Made by a program: the position numbers and the translations under genes
IMG/VR virus record: IMGVR_UViG_3300031227_000545
Coordinates: 1 to 20,484 of that record
Direction: 5' to 3' (one strand)
From: a virus
Length of the DNA stretch: 20,484 nt
Shown: positions 5,952 to 13,599 of the stretch, piece after piece
Layout of the letters: each line of letters starts with the position of its first letter
Position numbering within the stretch: position 1 is the first letter of the stretch
The notes under the pieces: model-generated
Seen by the model: only the letters and a program-made list of their open reading frames with translations
Database searches by the model: none
Told to the model about the DNA's origin: nothing

Positions 5952-6539
5952 ATGAAGCTGACACAGAAACAAGAAACATTCTGCATTAACTACTTCCAAT
6001 CAGGGAACGCTACTGAGGCTGCGATTATAGCAGGTTACTCAAAGAAGACGGCAGTAGTTATTGCTTCCCAAAACTTGCTTAAACTTAATGTTATTGAGCG
6101 GCTCCAGGAATTGAGGGATAAGGCTGCTTCTGCCAAGATAATGGATGTAGTGGAGCGAAAGGAACGGCTGTCTGAAATAGCCAGGGCCAGGCTGACTGAT
6201 TATGTTACCTGCGGGCCTGATAGAGACTTAGTGGATGTTGGCCCTGACTCACCTAACACAGCAGCTCTATCGGAGATAACTGCTCACACAGAGTTTGACA
6301 AAGACGGCGCTGGCGCTGCGGTGATAACTAAAGTTAAACTCCACAACCCTATGCAGGCTATTGCTGAACTAAACAAGATGGAGAGGATTTACGAAGAGGG
6401 CACTACAGTCAACATAGACAACAGGAAGGCAGAGATTATAGTTACCTCAGAGAATGCCAGGAAGCTACTGACTGAAATAGCAGACGGGGTGGAACCACAC
6501 AAGGAGTCTATTGAGGGTAAAGACAACTCGAATCTTTGA
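5952..6539 (+). CDS. terS: Terminase small subunit, 195 aa
   Basis: It recognises phage DNA and loads it onto the large terminase motor. The N-terminus KLTQKQETFCINYFQSGNATEAAIIAGYS followed by a helix (TAVVIASQNLLKLNVIERLQELR) is the classical helix-turn-helix of the Terminase_2 / XtmA family; the C-terminal part contains the oligomerisation helices and the contact with the large subunit. ATG 5952 is preferred because the protein then starts at the conserved KLTQKQ; TTG at 5943 in the same frame would add three residues. The ribosome site GAGGA at 5945-5949 is unusually close to ATG 5952, so the TTG start cannot be excluded. The large subunit overlaps it by 29 bp. Confidence 0.9.
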   Translation: MKLTQKQETFCINYFQSGNATEAAIIAGYSKKTAVVIASQNLLKLNVIERLQELRDKAASAKIMDVVERKERLSEIARARLTDYVTCGPDRDLVDVGPDSPNTAALSEITAHTEFDKDGAGAAVITKVKLHNPMQAIAELNKMERIYEEGTTVNIDNRKAEIIVTSENARKLLTEIADGVEPHKESIEGKDNSNL

Positions 6540-7713
6540 TGACAATTTAACTGCATATCAGAGGGGCAAGCGCCGTGCACTCAATGAAGGCGGAACCTCC
6601 TCTAGCAAGACCTATTCAATACTTCAATTACTTATCCTGATAGCACAGCACGCCAAGTCAAACTTCCTCATATCCATAGTAAGTGAGTCCTTACCGCATC
6701 TCAAAAGAGGATGTATCAGGGACTTTATGAACATAATGGGGGATGAGTTTGATGGGGAGCGATATAACCGCACTGAGCACATTTACACTTTCGGGAAGGG
6801 TGTGATGGAATTCTTCCCTGCTGATGAACCCTCCAAGATGAGAGGTGGTCGGCGCAAAATACTCTTCCTGAATGAATCAAACAACAACCCATATAATGCC
6901 TATCGGGAACTAGACATAAGGACAGAACTATTTACCTTTCTTGACTGGAATCCTGTAAGTGAATTCTGGGCGCACGAAAATCTGATAGGGAAGCCAGAAA
7001 ACGCTTATATACATTCAACCTATATGGATGCCCTGGATGTGCTTCCTCAAGAGGTAATTAGTAACATAGAGTCCAACCGGGACACTGACCTGAATTGGTG
7101 GAATATATACGGCCTGGGGAAGATAGGGAAAGTTGAAGGTTTGGTTTATCCTCACTTCGGTCAGGTTGATGCTTTGCCCAGTGGTGAGGTATTCTATGGA
7201 TTAGACTTCGGATACAGTAATGACCCGACTGTCCTGATACGCTGTAGGGTCCAAGATGAGGGGCTTTACTGCCAAGAGTTGATATATGAGGCGGGGCTGA
7301 CTAATGATGCCATCGCTTACCGGATGGATGAGCTGGGTGTTAAAAGAAACTATGATGAGATATTTGCTGACTCTGCTGAACCGAAGTCGATTGAGGAGAT
7401 TCACAAGTTCGGATTCAATATCAAGCCTTGCCCGAAGGGCGCAGGCTCGGTAGAATACGGTCATCAGAAAATCAGGCAGTATAAACAGTTCTGGACAAAG
7501 GACTCGTTAAACTGTATCAAGGAGCAGAGGAACTTCAGATACATACAGGACAAGAATGGCAAATACACCGACAAGACGACACACATATTCTCTCACGGAA
7601 TGGATGCCCGAAGATATGGTGTCGTGGGGTTTATTGATAAAGAACCTGAGCCAGTGGAACGGACTATAATTTACGACACAATGCAAGCAGTAAGAGGGCT
7701 GGAGTTAGGATAA
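6511..7713 (+). CDS. terL: Terminase large subunit, PBSX/Terminase_3-like, 400 aa
   Basis: This is the packaging ATPase and nuclease. The N-terminal ATPase shows a Walker-A variant GGTSSSKT (residues 27-34) and Walker B KILFLNE (117-123), with the catalytic Glu at 123. The C-terminal RNase H-like nuclease starts at FYGLDFGYSNDP (229-240, Asp233), continues with IFADSAEPKSI (second acidic site near 297) and GMDARRYGVVG (near 362-372, third Asp). Length of about 400 is normal for the PBSX type. The TTG start at 6511 follows AAGGAG at 6501-6506 by four bases, within the end of the small-subunit gene; no ATG lies nearby in frame. Pairing with the preceding small subunit confirms the call. Confidence 0.95.
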   Translation: MRVKTTRIFDDNLTAYQRGKRRALNEGGTSSSKTYSILQLLILIAQHAKSNFLISIVSESLPHLKRGCIRDFMNIMGDEFDGERYNRTEHIYTFGKGVMEFFPADEPSKMRGGRRKILFLNESNNNPYNAYRELDIRTELFTFLDWNPVSEFWAHENLIGKPENAYIHSTYMDALDVLPQEVISNIESNRDTDLNWWNIYGLGKIGKVEGLVYPHFGQVDALPSGEVFYGLDFGYSNDPTVLIRCRVQDEGLYCQELIYEAGLTNDAIAYRMDELGVKRNYDEIFADSAEPKSIEEIHKFGFNIKPCPKGAGSVEYGHQKIRQYKQFWTKDSLNCIKEQRNFRYIQDKNGKYTDKTTHIFSHGMDARRYGVVGFIDKEPEPVERTIIYDTMQAVRGLELG

Positions 7714-7724
7714 AAGGAGCAGGA

Positions 7725-8027
7725 ATGATAAGACAACAAGAGATAAGGGAACAGATAGCTAAAATCGTTGCTAATAACCCCAAGCCAAAGGAAATAGATT
7801 ACGAGACAGTAGATATAGTTCTAGCCTATGAAAGTTCTAAAGGTGCGGTTCTAAAGGTAGACAAGGATATAGTCCACTGGTGCCAGCTTTGTGAGTTTTA
7901 TGAAGAAGGTACTGATTTGGTTAGGGGTGATTGGGCTGCTTGTAATAACAGCGGTTGTAGCCCTAATGCGAGAAAGTGGAAGCTCAAGGCTGGATTTGGA
8001 GCATATGAGCCACTGATAGAGGGATAA
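7725..8027 (+). CDS. Small Cys-containing protein between terminase and portal, 100 aa
   Basis: ATG 7725 has AAAAGGAG upstream, and the portal gene starts on the base after its stop. The C-terminal half has CQLCEFYEEG and CNNSGCSPNAR (about residues 53-56 and 73-78), a CxxC plus CxxxxC arrangement that could bind zinc. The first half is helical, then beta (ETVDIVLAYESSKGAVLKV). Family not recognised; a small packaging-linked or structural zinc protein is the most that can be said. Confidence 0.75.
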   Translation: MIRQQEIREQIAKIVANNPKPKEIDYETVDIVLAYESSKGAVLKVDKDIVHWCQLCEFYEEGTDLVRGDWAACNNSGCSPNARKWKLKAGFGAYEPLIEG

Positions 8028-9413
8028 ATGAGTAAACTCAGAGAAATAACATCGCCATCAGATGAATTAGAAACTATATTAAAAGAAGCTACACAGGCAG
8101 TTGAAGATGATCTTGCCCTTGAAGATGCCGGCTATATAAATATAAGCGCTGGAACAAGGGATGTAATAACCGCCTCGGAGCGTGAGACTAATTTACTAAC
8201 CTCCCGTTTATATTACACTAAGGACCCGATGGCGCGGCAGGCTATTCGTCTGTGGACTGATTATACTTTCGGCCCGGGGATGGCGTGGGACACCGAGGAC
8301 AAGCCAGCAAAGAAAGCGCTCGAAGGGTTTTGGAACGCTCCCACTAACCAGACTACACTATCAGCCCGGGGGCAGAGGAAGTCATCTGATAAACTCTTGG
8401 TTGATGGTGAGATATTCTTCGCTATCTTCTTGGGATACCGCGGAGGTGTTACCACTATCCGGCGCATTGACCCGCTCGAAATAACCGAGATTATAACCAA
8501 TCCTGAAGATATAGAAGATGTTAAATTCTATGTAAGGGATTGGACTGATAGCCAGGGGAGTTCGCACCAAACTATCTACAGAAGCACAACTAACCCGAAA
8601 GGCGAACTAGCTAAGAGTGCCATAGGAGCCACTGTAAGGCACAATGACGATGCCTTAGTCTATCACCTGACATATAACACTATTACACAAAGGGGCAACC
8701 CCCTGTTACTGCCGGCGCTACCCTGGCTGAAGTATTACACCAAGTTCCTAGGGTCCAGAATAGCGATTATGCTGGCGCTAGCGACATTCGCCTGGAGCCA
8801 GAAGATCAAGGGCGGGCAGGCGGCGGTAAATGCGATTAAGGCGAAGACAGACGGGGTGAAAATACCTGCCGGGTCTACTAAAATTGAAAACGAAGGAGTG
8901 GAGACTCTTCCGATTAAGACAGATACGGGTGCTATGAATGCCTACCAAGATGGCAGGCAGATTAAACTACAAATATGCGCAGCGACAGGTCTCTATGAGC
9001 AGTATTTTGGAGATGTATCTGCTGGTAGTCTAGCTACCGCCCAGACAGTTGAACTCCCGATGCAAAAGCAGTTCCAGTCTTATCAGAAAGTATGGGCTGA
9101 CACATATCAGGATATTAACGAGCTTATCTTAGCCCAGAACGACCTCAAGACTGATATACATATTGACATGGACTTCCCTGCGATTGCCCCTGCTGATGTG
9201 GCTAAGATAGGGCAGACACTTTCATTGATGGTACAAGCCTTCCCCGAGTTTGCCTACTCGGATGATGTCAGACAGACGGCATTGATGGCGCTGGGGATAA
9301 ACGATCCTGCGGAGGTATTAGATCAGTTGACACAGGAAGCAAAGGGCAATCCCGATGTCAGGCTGGTTAAGGCATTAAAACAATTTCAAGAGGTATTAAA
9401 GAAAAAGGAGTAA
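8028..9413 (+). CDS. Phage portal protein, 461 aa
   Basis: It forms the ring at the capsid vertex through which DNA enters and leaves. The position straight after terminase and before a gpF-like minor head protein is diagnostic. The sequence shows portal traits: an N-terminal wing (YYTKDPMARQAIRLWTDYTFGPGM), a stretch describing the clip and stem (LLVDGEIFFAIFLGYRGG, IRRIDPLEITEI), a hydrophobic alpha segment (SRIAIMLALATFAW) and the late motif EQYFGDVSAGSLATAQTVELP followed by a helical crown. Length is close to the usual 430-500. ATG 8028 immediately follows the previous TAA, with AGAGGG as ribosome site. The C-terminal about 60 residues are helical and charged. Exact subfamily not decided. 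Confidence 0.9.
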   Translation: MSKLREITSPSDELETILKEATQAVEDDLALEDAGYINISAGTRDVITASERETNLLTSRLYYTKDPMARQAIRLWTDYTFGPGMAWDTEDKPAKKALEGFWNAPTNQTTLSARGQRKSSDKLLVDGEIFFAIFLGYRGGVTTIRRIDPLEITEIITNPEDIEDVKFYVRDWTDSQGSSHQTIYRSTTNPKGELAKSAIGATVRHNDDALVYHLTYNTITQRGNPLLLPALPWLKYYTKFLGSRIAIMLALATFAWSQKIKGGQAAVNAIKAKTDGVKIPAGSTKIENEGVETLPIKTDTGAMNAYQDGRQIKLQICAATGLYEQYFGDVSAGSLATAQTVELPMQKQFQSYQKVWADTYQDINELILAQNDLKTDIHIDMDFPAIAPADVAKIGQTLSLMVQAFPEFAYSDDVRQTALMALGINDPAEVLDQLTQEAKGNPDVRLVKALKQFQEVLKKKE

Positions 9414-9416
9414 GGT

Positions 9417-9503
9417 ATGAGAGTAGCAATGGGGATCGTGTGTCTGGTGGTGGGGGTGATGCTCATAGCATTAGTTTGTCTGGCAACCTGCGTGCTGTTA
9501 TAA
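9417..9503 (+). CDS. 28-residue single-span membrane peptide
   Basis: ATG 9417 lies four bases after the portal stop, with AAAAAGGAG at 9402-9410. The peptide (MRVAMGIVCLVVGVMLIALV then eight more hydrophobic residues ending CVLL) is almost wholly one membrane helix with a single positive charge at the N-terminus. The following gene has its own AAAAGGAG directly after the stop. Role unknown; a small membrane or lysis-related peptide is possible but holins are rarely so short. Confidence 0.5.
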   Translation: MRVAMGIVCLVVGVMLIALVCLATCVLL

Positions 9504-9514
9504 AAAGGAGTAAT

Positions 9515-9757
9515 GTGGTAGACGATACTAAATTACAAGAACTTCACGGAAAGTTGGTTGAGTGTCTGAATGGTGTTAAGTTAGGAGTAGCAGGGCGATT
9601 GCTTTACTTTGACTCAGGGATGTTTATTCTAGGTATGCACTCAGGAAGCCCTGAAAAGACACTAGAGGCTTCAAGTAAAGTGTGGGAAAGTATCCCAGAT
9701 GAACTAAAGCAGGAATTAACCGAAGCAGGAATAGGCTTTGCTGGTAAGCAGATATAA
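9515..9757 (+). CDS. Small hypothetical protein, 80 aa
   Basis: GTG 9515 is chosen because AAAAAGGAG ends at 9510, four bases upstream; the frame stays open to 9440 but that region belongs to the membrane peptide in another frame. The protein starts MVDDTKLQELHGKLVECLNG, has a beta part GVAGRLLYFDSGMFILGM and ends in a helix. No known motif. The next gene has its own AAAAGGAG 13 bp later. Function not recognised. Confidence 0.6.
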   Translation: MVDDTKLQELHGKLVECLNGVKLGVAGRLLYFDSGMFILGMHSGSPEKTLEASSKVWESIPDELKQELTEAGIGFAGKQI

Positions 9758-9770
9758 AAGGAGTAAATAA

Positions 9771-10094
9771 ATGCAGTGCTCAAATTGTGAAGGCAAGGGG
9801 TTCAAGGAATTTAACCACGGGTTACTACAGGTAACGTGTGCTGAGTGTAAAGGCACAGGGGAAGTAGATGAGAATTCTACAAGGAATAGGTTGCACGATA
9901 TGCTACCAAAGGCTGGAGAACATCCAGAAGAGGATTTAAGAAACATTCCTAAGAAGTTTGCTAATGGGGGGATAGATGACAGTCTTACAGGAACTGGAAG
10001 CGACAATTCAACTATTGGAAGCGGAGATACCGGCAAATCCAAACAGCCCCGCAAATCTAAGGCTAAGGCTAAGCTTTCAAAGAGAGCTGGCTAA
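9771..10094 (+). CDS. DnaJ-zinc-finger-like protein with basic tail, 107 aa
   Basis: ATG 9771 has AAAAGGAG at about 9757-9764. The first 32 residues carry two CxxCxGxG motifs, CSNCEGKG (3-10) and CAECKGTG (23-30), the repeat that makes one zinc site in the central domain of DnaJ; only half of the usual four motifs are present. The rest is low complexity: acidic, then Gly/Ser/Asp-rich (about 65-88), ending in a Lys/Ser-rich tail (GKSKQPRKSKAKAKLSKRAG). The last 119 bp overlap the start of the minor head gene in another frame, so the tail composition may be shaped by the other gene. Possibly a small chaperone-like or nucleic-acid-binding protein used in head assembly; that is inference. Confidence 0.7.
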   Translation: MQCSNCEGKGFKEFNHGLLQVTCAECKGTGEVDENSTRNRLHDMLPKAGEHPEEDLRNIPKKFANGGIDDSLTGTGSDNSTIGSGDTGKSKQPRKSKAKAKLSKRAG

Positions 10095-10767
10095 ATACTT
10101 CAAGTCGTTATCTGATGCCTTTCCGTATGGCAGGATAGACGAGATTTATAACCAGTATGTCAAAGAGTCATTAGGTAGTGAAACAGGCGACATACTCGAC
10201 CCCCTGCTGGCTAGTTTTGATGATTCATTGACAACCAGAATAAACGGGCAATTGGTAAAGATTTATTCTCAAGGTCAAGCCGAGATGATTACCTGGGGGA
10301 AGACTAAAGGCGGTGTGCCGATAGCCTTTGAGGGGCCACCAGTTCAGGGGGCGATTGATTGGGCTAGCAAGCACGGGGCTACTTTAGTCACACAGATGGA
10401 TGATGAGACCAAGAAGTTACTGGCAAAGACTATTGCAGATGGTATTCAAAGTAAGAGAGGTATCCCGGGATTAGCAAGGGATATTAAAACACAATTTACC
10501 GATATGAGCCGGTTTCGTTCACAGATGATAGCACGTACCGAGACGGCATCCGCTCTATCACAGGCTTCGCTGGATAACATGGAGGGCATGGGGATAGACG
10601 GCAAGGAATGGGTGACCTCCGGTGATGATAGGGTGAGCGATGAGTGTTTAGCCAACGAAGCTGATGGAGTTATACCTACCAATCAGGCTTTTACCAGTGG
10701 GGCTATGGCACCTCCTCAACATCCAAGCTGCAGGTGTGCGTTAGCTCCAGCGATATTGAGTAAGTAA
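9976..10767 (+). CDS. Minor head protein, Mu gpF / SPP1 gp7-like, 263 aa
   Basis: This family is a portal-associated minor capsid component that helps capsid assembly and DNA ejection. The C-terminal signature is clear: FRSQMIARTETASALSQASL (about 180-199), then WVTSGDDRVSDECLANEADG and finally APPQHPSCRCALAPAI (about 243-258), the conserved HPxCRC of the PF04233 family. The N-terminal 170 residues are helical. ATG 9976 is preceded by GGGGGG at 9966-9971. It overlaps the preceding zinc-finger-like gene by 119 bp out of frame, and the tRNA gene begins three bases after its stop. Order portal then gpF-like is standard. Confidence 0.92.
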   Translation: MTVLQELEATIQLLEAEIPANPNSPANLRLRLSFQRELAKYFKSLSDAFPYGRIDEIYNQYVKESLGSETGDILDPLLASFDDSLTTRINGQLVKIYSQGQAEMITWGKTKGGVPIAFEGPPVQGAIDWASKHGATLVTQMDDETKKLLAKTIADGIQSKRGIPGLARDIKTQFTDMSRFRSQMIARTETASALSQASLDNMEGMGIDGKEWVTSGDDRVSDECLANEADGVIPTNQAFTSGAMAPPQHPSCRCALAPAILSK

Positions 10768-10770
10768 ATA

Positions 10771-10845
10771 TGCAGGGAGGCTGTTGGTTGCCCGTCTTGT
10801 CTCATAAGCAAGACTACGAGGGTTCGATTCCCTCCCCTGCTACCA
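10771..10845 (+). tRNA. tRNA with CAT anticodon (Met, or Ile2 if lysidine-modified)
   Basis: A 75-base tRNA-like gene. The acceptor (gcaggg 10772-10777 with ccctgc 10835-10840), anticodon stem cttgt/gcaag with loop ctcataa and anticodon CAT at 10803-10805, five-base variable loop, T arm gaggg-ttcgatt-ccctc (10818-10834) and encoded CCA (10843-10845) all fit. Odd points: the first acceptor pair is T-T, and the D arm is short (ggc/gcc) with position 8 as A. It sits three bases after the minor head gene, within the structural operon. Amino acid identity is uncertain. Confidence 0.75.
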
Positions 10846-10873
10846 AGTTTGTTGATATTGAGGAAAGGATAGT

Positions 10874-11026
10874 ATGGATAGAACGGAAGACCTCAAAGAC
10901 CTAGAACTCAAGAAGGAACTTGATAAGATAGACTGGGGCAAATATCTTGATTATGGTAGTGTCAAGATACAGGTAAGGCAGGGAAAGAAGACGCTATTGG
11001 TTATTGAACGAACATATCCAGATTAA
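10874..11026 (+). CDS. Small DUF2292-like protein, 50 aa
   Basis: ATG 10874 follows AGGAAAGG at 10861-10868. After a charged helix (DRTEDLKDLELKKELDKID) it has YGSVKIQVRQGKKTLLVIER (about 27-46), which matches the pattern I know from DUF2292 proteins: IxxGxVxIxxxDGKxVxIER. These are very small proteins of unknown function in Firmicutes, Chloroflexota and phages. The next gene starts after AAAGGAGG at 11027-11034. Resemblance is by eye only. Confidence 0.65.
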   Translation: MDRTEDLKDLELKKELDKIDWGKYLDYGSVKIQVRQGKKTLLVIERTYPD

Positions 11027-11041
11027 AAAGGAGGAACCTTG

Positions 11042-11296
11042 ATGTTATATGTCTTGACATTAGAAGAGTTATTGGGAAAGCGTAAATTGAGGGGGATTAA
11101 AGCTAAACATACTCCCTATGAACTCACTGATGGCCCTGGCTGGGAAATGAATCCCGAACATGAAGAGGAAGTGACTTTACTGGAATATGAATATAATCTC
11201 AATAGGGGAATCCCCATGGAATGTATAGTATTTATGCGTTCAGATTCAACATTAGGCAGAGATAGATTGGATTCCTTTACTATTATACCTGAATGA
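11042..11296 (+). CDS. Small acidic protein, 84 aa, unknown
   Basis: ATG 11042 lies seven bases after AAAGGAGG (11027-11034); a TTG at 11039 in frame is less likely. The protein is mixed alpha/beta, begins MLYVLTLEELLGKRKLRG and has an acidic middle (NPEHEEEVTLLEYEYNL). No motif recognised. It is the last gene before the strong terminator at 11333-11381, so it ends the packaging and portal transcription unit. Confidence 0.65.
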   Translation: MLYVLTLEELLGKRKLRGIKAKHTPYELTDGPGWEMNPEHEEEVTLLEYEYNLNRGIPMECIVFMRSDSTLGRDRLDSFTIIPE

Positions 11297-11332
11297 ACCT
11301 AATTAATTAAACAATAGAATTAAGCTAGACGG

Positions 11333-11381
11333 AAGAACCGCAGGCTTTGAGTGAAGAACTCAGGTTTGCGGCTCTTTTTTT
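11333..11381 (+). terminator. Rho-independent terminator
   Basis: The segment agaaccgca...tttgagt (5' arm) pairs with actcaggtttgcggctct (3' arm) around a small gaaga loop, giving an imperfect stem of about 17 pairs including the clean blocks gagt/actc and ccgca/tgcgg. It is followed by eight or nine T residues at 11374-11381. It separates the portal block from the capsid block. Confidence 0.85.
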
Positions 11382-11404
11382 ATTGCCATTTTTAGGAGGT
11401 AACT

Positions 11405-11581
11405 ATGGGTTATGTAATACCCAGTGGGAAGGAGTTACGAGATTGGTTTCCAACACTCAAGGAATTTAAGGCTAACCCCGGTTACTACTGGAAGAAGTTA
11501 AGAGAAGATGAGTCAACACCTTATTGGTGTCGTCACTTTGGAATTCCTAAATGTATATCAAAGTTATTTAGGAGGGGATGA
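11405..11581 (+). CDS. Small hypothetical protein, 58 aa
   Basis: ATG 11405 has a strong TTAGGAGG at 11392-11399, right after the terminator. The protein (MGYVIPSGKELRDWFPTLKE ... YYWKKLRED ... WCRHFGIPKC ... FRRG) has two cysteines eight residues apart and a basic end. No family is recognised. Its last codons (TTT AGG AGG GGA) serve as the ribosome site for the protease-scaffold gene, so the two are translationally linked. Confidence 0.6.
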   Translation: MGYVIPSGKELRDWFPTLKEFKANPGYYWKKLREDESTPYWCRHFGIPKCISKLFRRG

Positions 11582-11582
11582 T

Positions 11583-13553
11583 ATGCCGTATTCTACCATA
11601 GGTGAATTACCCGAAGGCACAAAGGGACTACCTGCTCATGGTAAAGAAATCTACATGAAGGCGTTTAATGCAGCCTTTGAGCAATACAAAGACAGAGACA
11701 ACAGGGAAGCCCTGTCTCATGCGACTGCCTGGGCTGCTGTTGAAAAGGTCTATAAGAAAGTAGGAGACAAGTGGGTAGCCAAGGAGGGCAAGGTGAAAGA
11801 ATCTATAAGTGATGAGGATAGGAAGCAGCTATTACAATCAGCCCTGATTGCTTCTTATCAGATAAACCAGGAGGCAAAGCCTGAGCCAAGCGGGATAGTG
11901 ATTGAGGAGGTATTTGATAATGAAGTTATCTATAGTGTGGATGGGCAAGCCTATAAAATGGGGTACCAGTTTGAAGAAGATGGGCAGGTAATACTTGAAG
12001 ACCCCGAGAAGGTTGTTAAACAGATAATCTATAATCCCATGGAATCCTTACAGGCTAAATTCAACGACATTATACAGGAAGCCGGTAGGCGTAACGCTAC
12101 CTTAGATTCAGGCAGGATAAAGAAGATTATGACACTGTGCCAGGAGCTTTTATCATCCGAAGCACCCGACAAAGAGAAGGCTAATGAAGCAATTAAGGAA
12201 GCAGATAAGACCCTGGCGTGGTTAAAGGAACAGGCAATTATAAAGACCGAGGAAGGGGTTAAGTTTCCGGCTGAGGCGTTTGCCTATGTGCCGGACTCCG
12301 AGAAGCCCTCAGGGTGGCAGTTAAGAACATGGGAAGACTTGGATAAGAAGATGACCAAGGCACAGTTAAATAAGGTTTCAGCCTCTCTCAGCCCGGGTGG
12401 GTACAAGGGGCTAAAGGCTACGGTGCCAACCTCCGAATTAGCTGCTGCTAAAAGAAAGATACGGGCCGGATACCGCAAGCTGGGTATCGAGGAAGACGAG
12501 ATGCCCCGGTGGGTTAGGGAAGCCGAGACCAGGGAGGTTGTGAGTAATTACGTACCCCTAACGGAAGCTACATTCGACAAAGGTAGAGCTACTGTAATCG
12601 TTATCAAGGCTGGATTCAACGCTGATAAGTCCAGATATTATCCTTCCGATATGCTCCAGAGAGATTATGGGATATTTGAAGGCATGAAGATGTATGCCGA
12701 CCATCCGACAGAAACAGAAGAAAGAGAACTCCCCGAGAGGTCAATTAAGAATACGGGATGGGTTGCTGTATTAAAAGATGTAACCTGTGATGACAAAGGA
12801 ACTGTTACTGGAGTTGCTGAAATCATCGAATCTTGGTTGATGACGAAGCTGGCTACGCTGCGAGATAAGGAGTTGCTATCAGAAATGGGCATCTCTATCA
12901 ATGCTGCGGGCAAAGCTACTGAAGCTACCATTGAAGGTGAAAGAACTCTGGTTATAGAGAAACTCACAGCTTGCAGGTCGGTTGATTTTGTTACTGAACC
13001 TGGAGCTAGTGGGATTGTCACACTCTATGAATCTGATAGAAATCGGGATGTAGATTTGGTCGGACTATCAGCACTTAAAGAAAGACGACCTGACTTAATA
13101 AAGGCTATTACAGCCGAGGTCAGGGAGGTAACTATCAAGGAGGCTAAGAAAGCTATGGAGCTTGAAGAGCAAATCAAGGACAAGGACACGCAAATAGAAT
13201 CTCTAACCAAGGAAAGAGACGGACTCAAGGAAGCTGCTGATTTAGCAATCAAGGAGAAGGCAAAAGCCGATGCACAAGCTATCGTAAAAGAGGCTGTAGA
13301 CAAGGCCGAGCTACCCCAGGCTGCTAAAGAGCGACTTATTGAAAGGTTCAAGGACACCGAGTCTGCTGATGGAATAGTGGAAGCGATAAAATCAGAAGTT
13401 GACTATATCGCCAAACTATCCGAGGCAGGTAAGGTGAAGGGGTTAGGGGAAACTCATACTGACCCTGAGAAAGACCACAAAGCCCTCGTTGAGTCCTTCA
13501 AGGGAATGGGGATGAGTGACGGGGAAGCCGAAATTGCCGCCAATGGGCGCTAA
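11583..13553 (+). CDS. ChaB / prohead protease / scaffold fusion protein, 656 aa
   Basis: Several modules are joined. Residues 1-70 match a ChaB domain (ELPEGTKGLPAHGKEIYMKA, then FEQYKDR and HATAWAAVEKVYKK). Residues about 105-150 hold the beta segment EEVFDNEVIYSVDGQAYKMG seen in other phage head proteins. Residues about 228-300 form a second small domain (FPAEAFAYVPDSEKPSGWQL ... AAKRKIRAGYRKL). Residues about 325-490 resemble a prohead maturation protease of the T4 gp21/U35-like group: YADHPT with the probable catalytic His374, MGISINA with Ser438, and the closing SVDFVTEPGAS. Residues about 510-600 form a coiled coil (KKAMELEEQIKDKDTQIESL) typical of scaffolds, followed by a helical tail. 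Start at ATG 11583 (AGGAGGGG at 11570-11577) is preferred over an in-frame ATG at 11508. Expected role: scaffold for the capsid, cutting itself and capsid proteins. Confidence 0.82.
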   Translation: MPYSTIGELPEGTKGLPAHGKEIYMKAFNAAFEQYKDRDNREALSHATAWAAVEKVYKKVGDKWVAKEGKVKESISDEDRKQLLQSALIASYQINQEAKPEPSGIVIEEVFDNEVIYSVDGQAYKMGYQFEEDGQVILEDPEKVVKQIIYNPMESLQAKFNDIIQEAGRRNATLDSGRIKKIMTLCQELLSSEAPDKEKANEAIKEADKTLAWLKEQAIIKTEEGVKFPAEAFAYVPDSEKPSGWQLRTWEDLDKKMTKAQLNKVSASLSPGGYKGLKATVPTSELAAAKRKIRAGYRKLGIEEDEMPRWVREAETREVVSNYVPLTEATFDKGRATVIVIKAGFNADKSRYYPSDMLQRDYGIFEGMKMYADHPTETEERELPERSIKNTGWVAVLKDVTCDDKGTVTGVAEIIESWLMTKLATLRDKELLSEMGISINAAGKATEATIEGERTLVIEKLTACRSVDFVTEPGASGIVTLYESDRNRDVDLVGLSALKERRPDLIKAITAEVREVTIKEAKKAMELEEQIKDKDTQIESLTKERDGLKEAADLAIKEKAKADAQAIVKEAVDKAELPQAAKERLIERFKDTESADGIVEAIKSEVDYIAKLSEAGKVKGLGETHTDPEKDHKALVESFKGMGMSDGEAEIAANGR

Positions 13554-13599
13554 ACTGTCCTAGTATGACAGAGAACAAAATAAAGTGAGGTAAAACAAA

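Noticed and set aside
11508-11582. Longer N-terminus for the protease-scaffold fusion
   Set aside because: These codons are another frame of the 58-residue gene at 11405, and the ChaB domain starts right after ATG 11583 with AGGAGGGG upstream.
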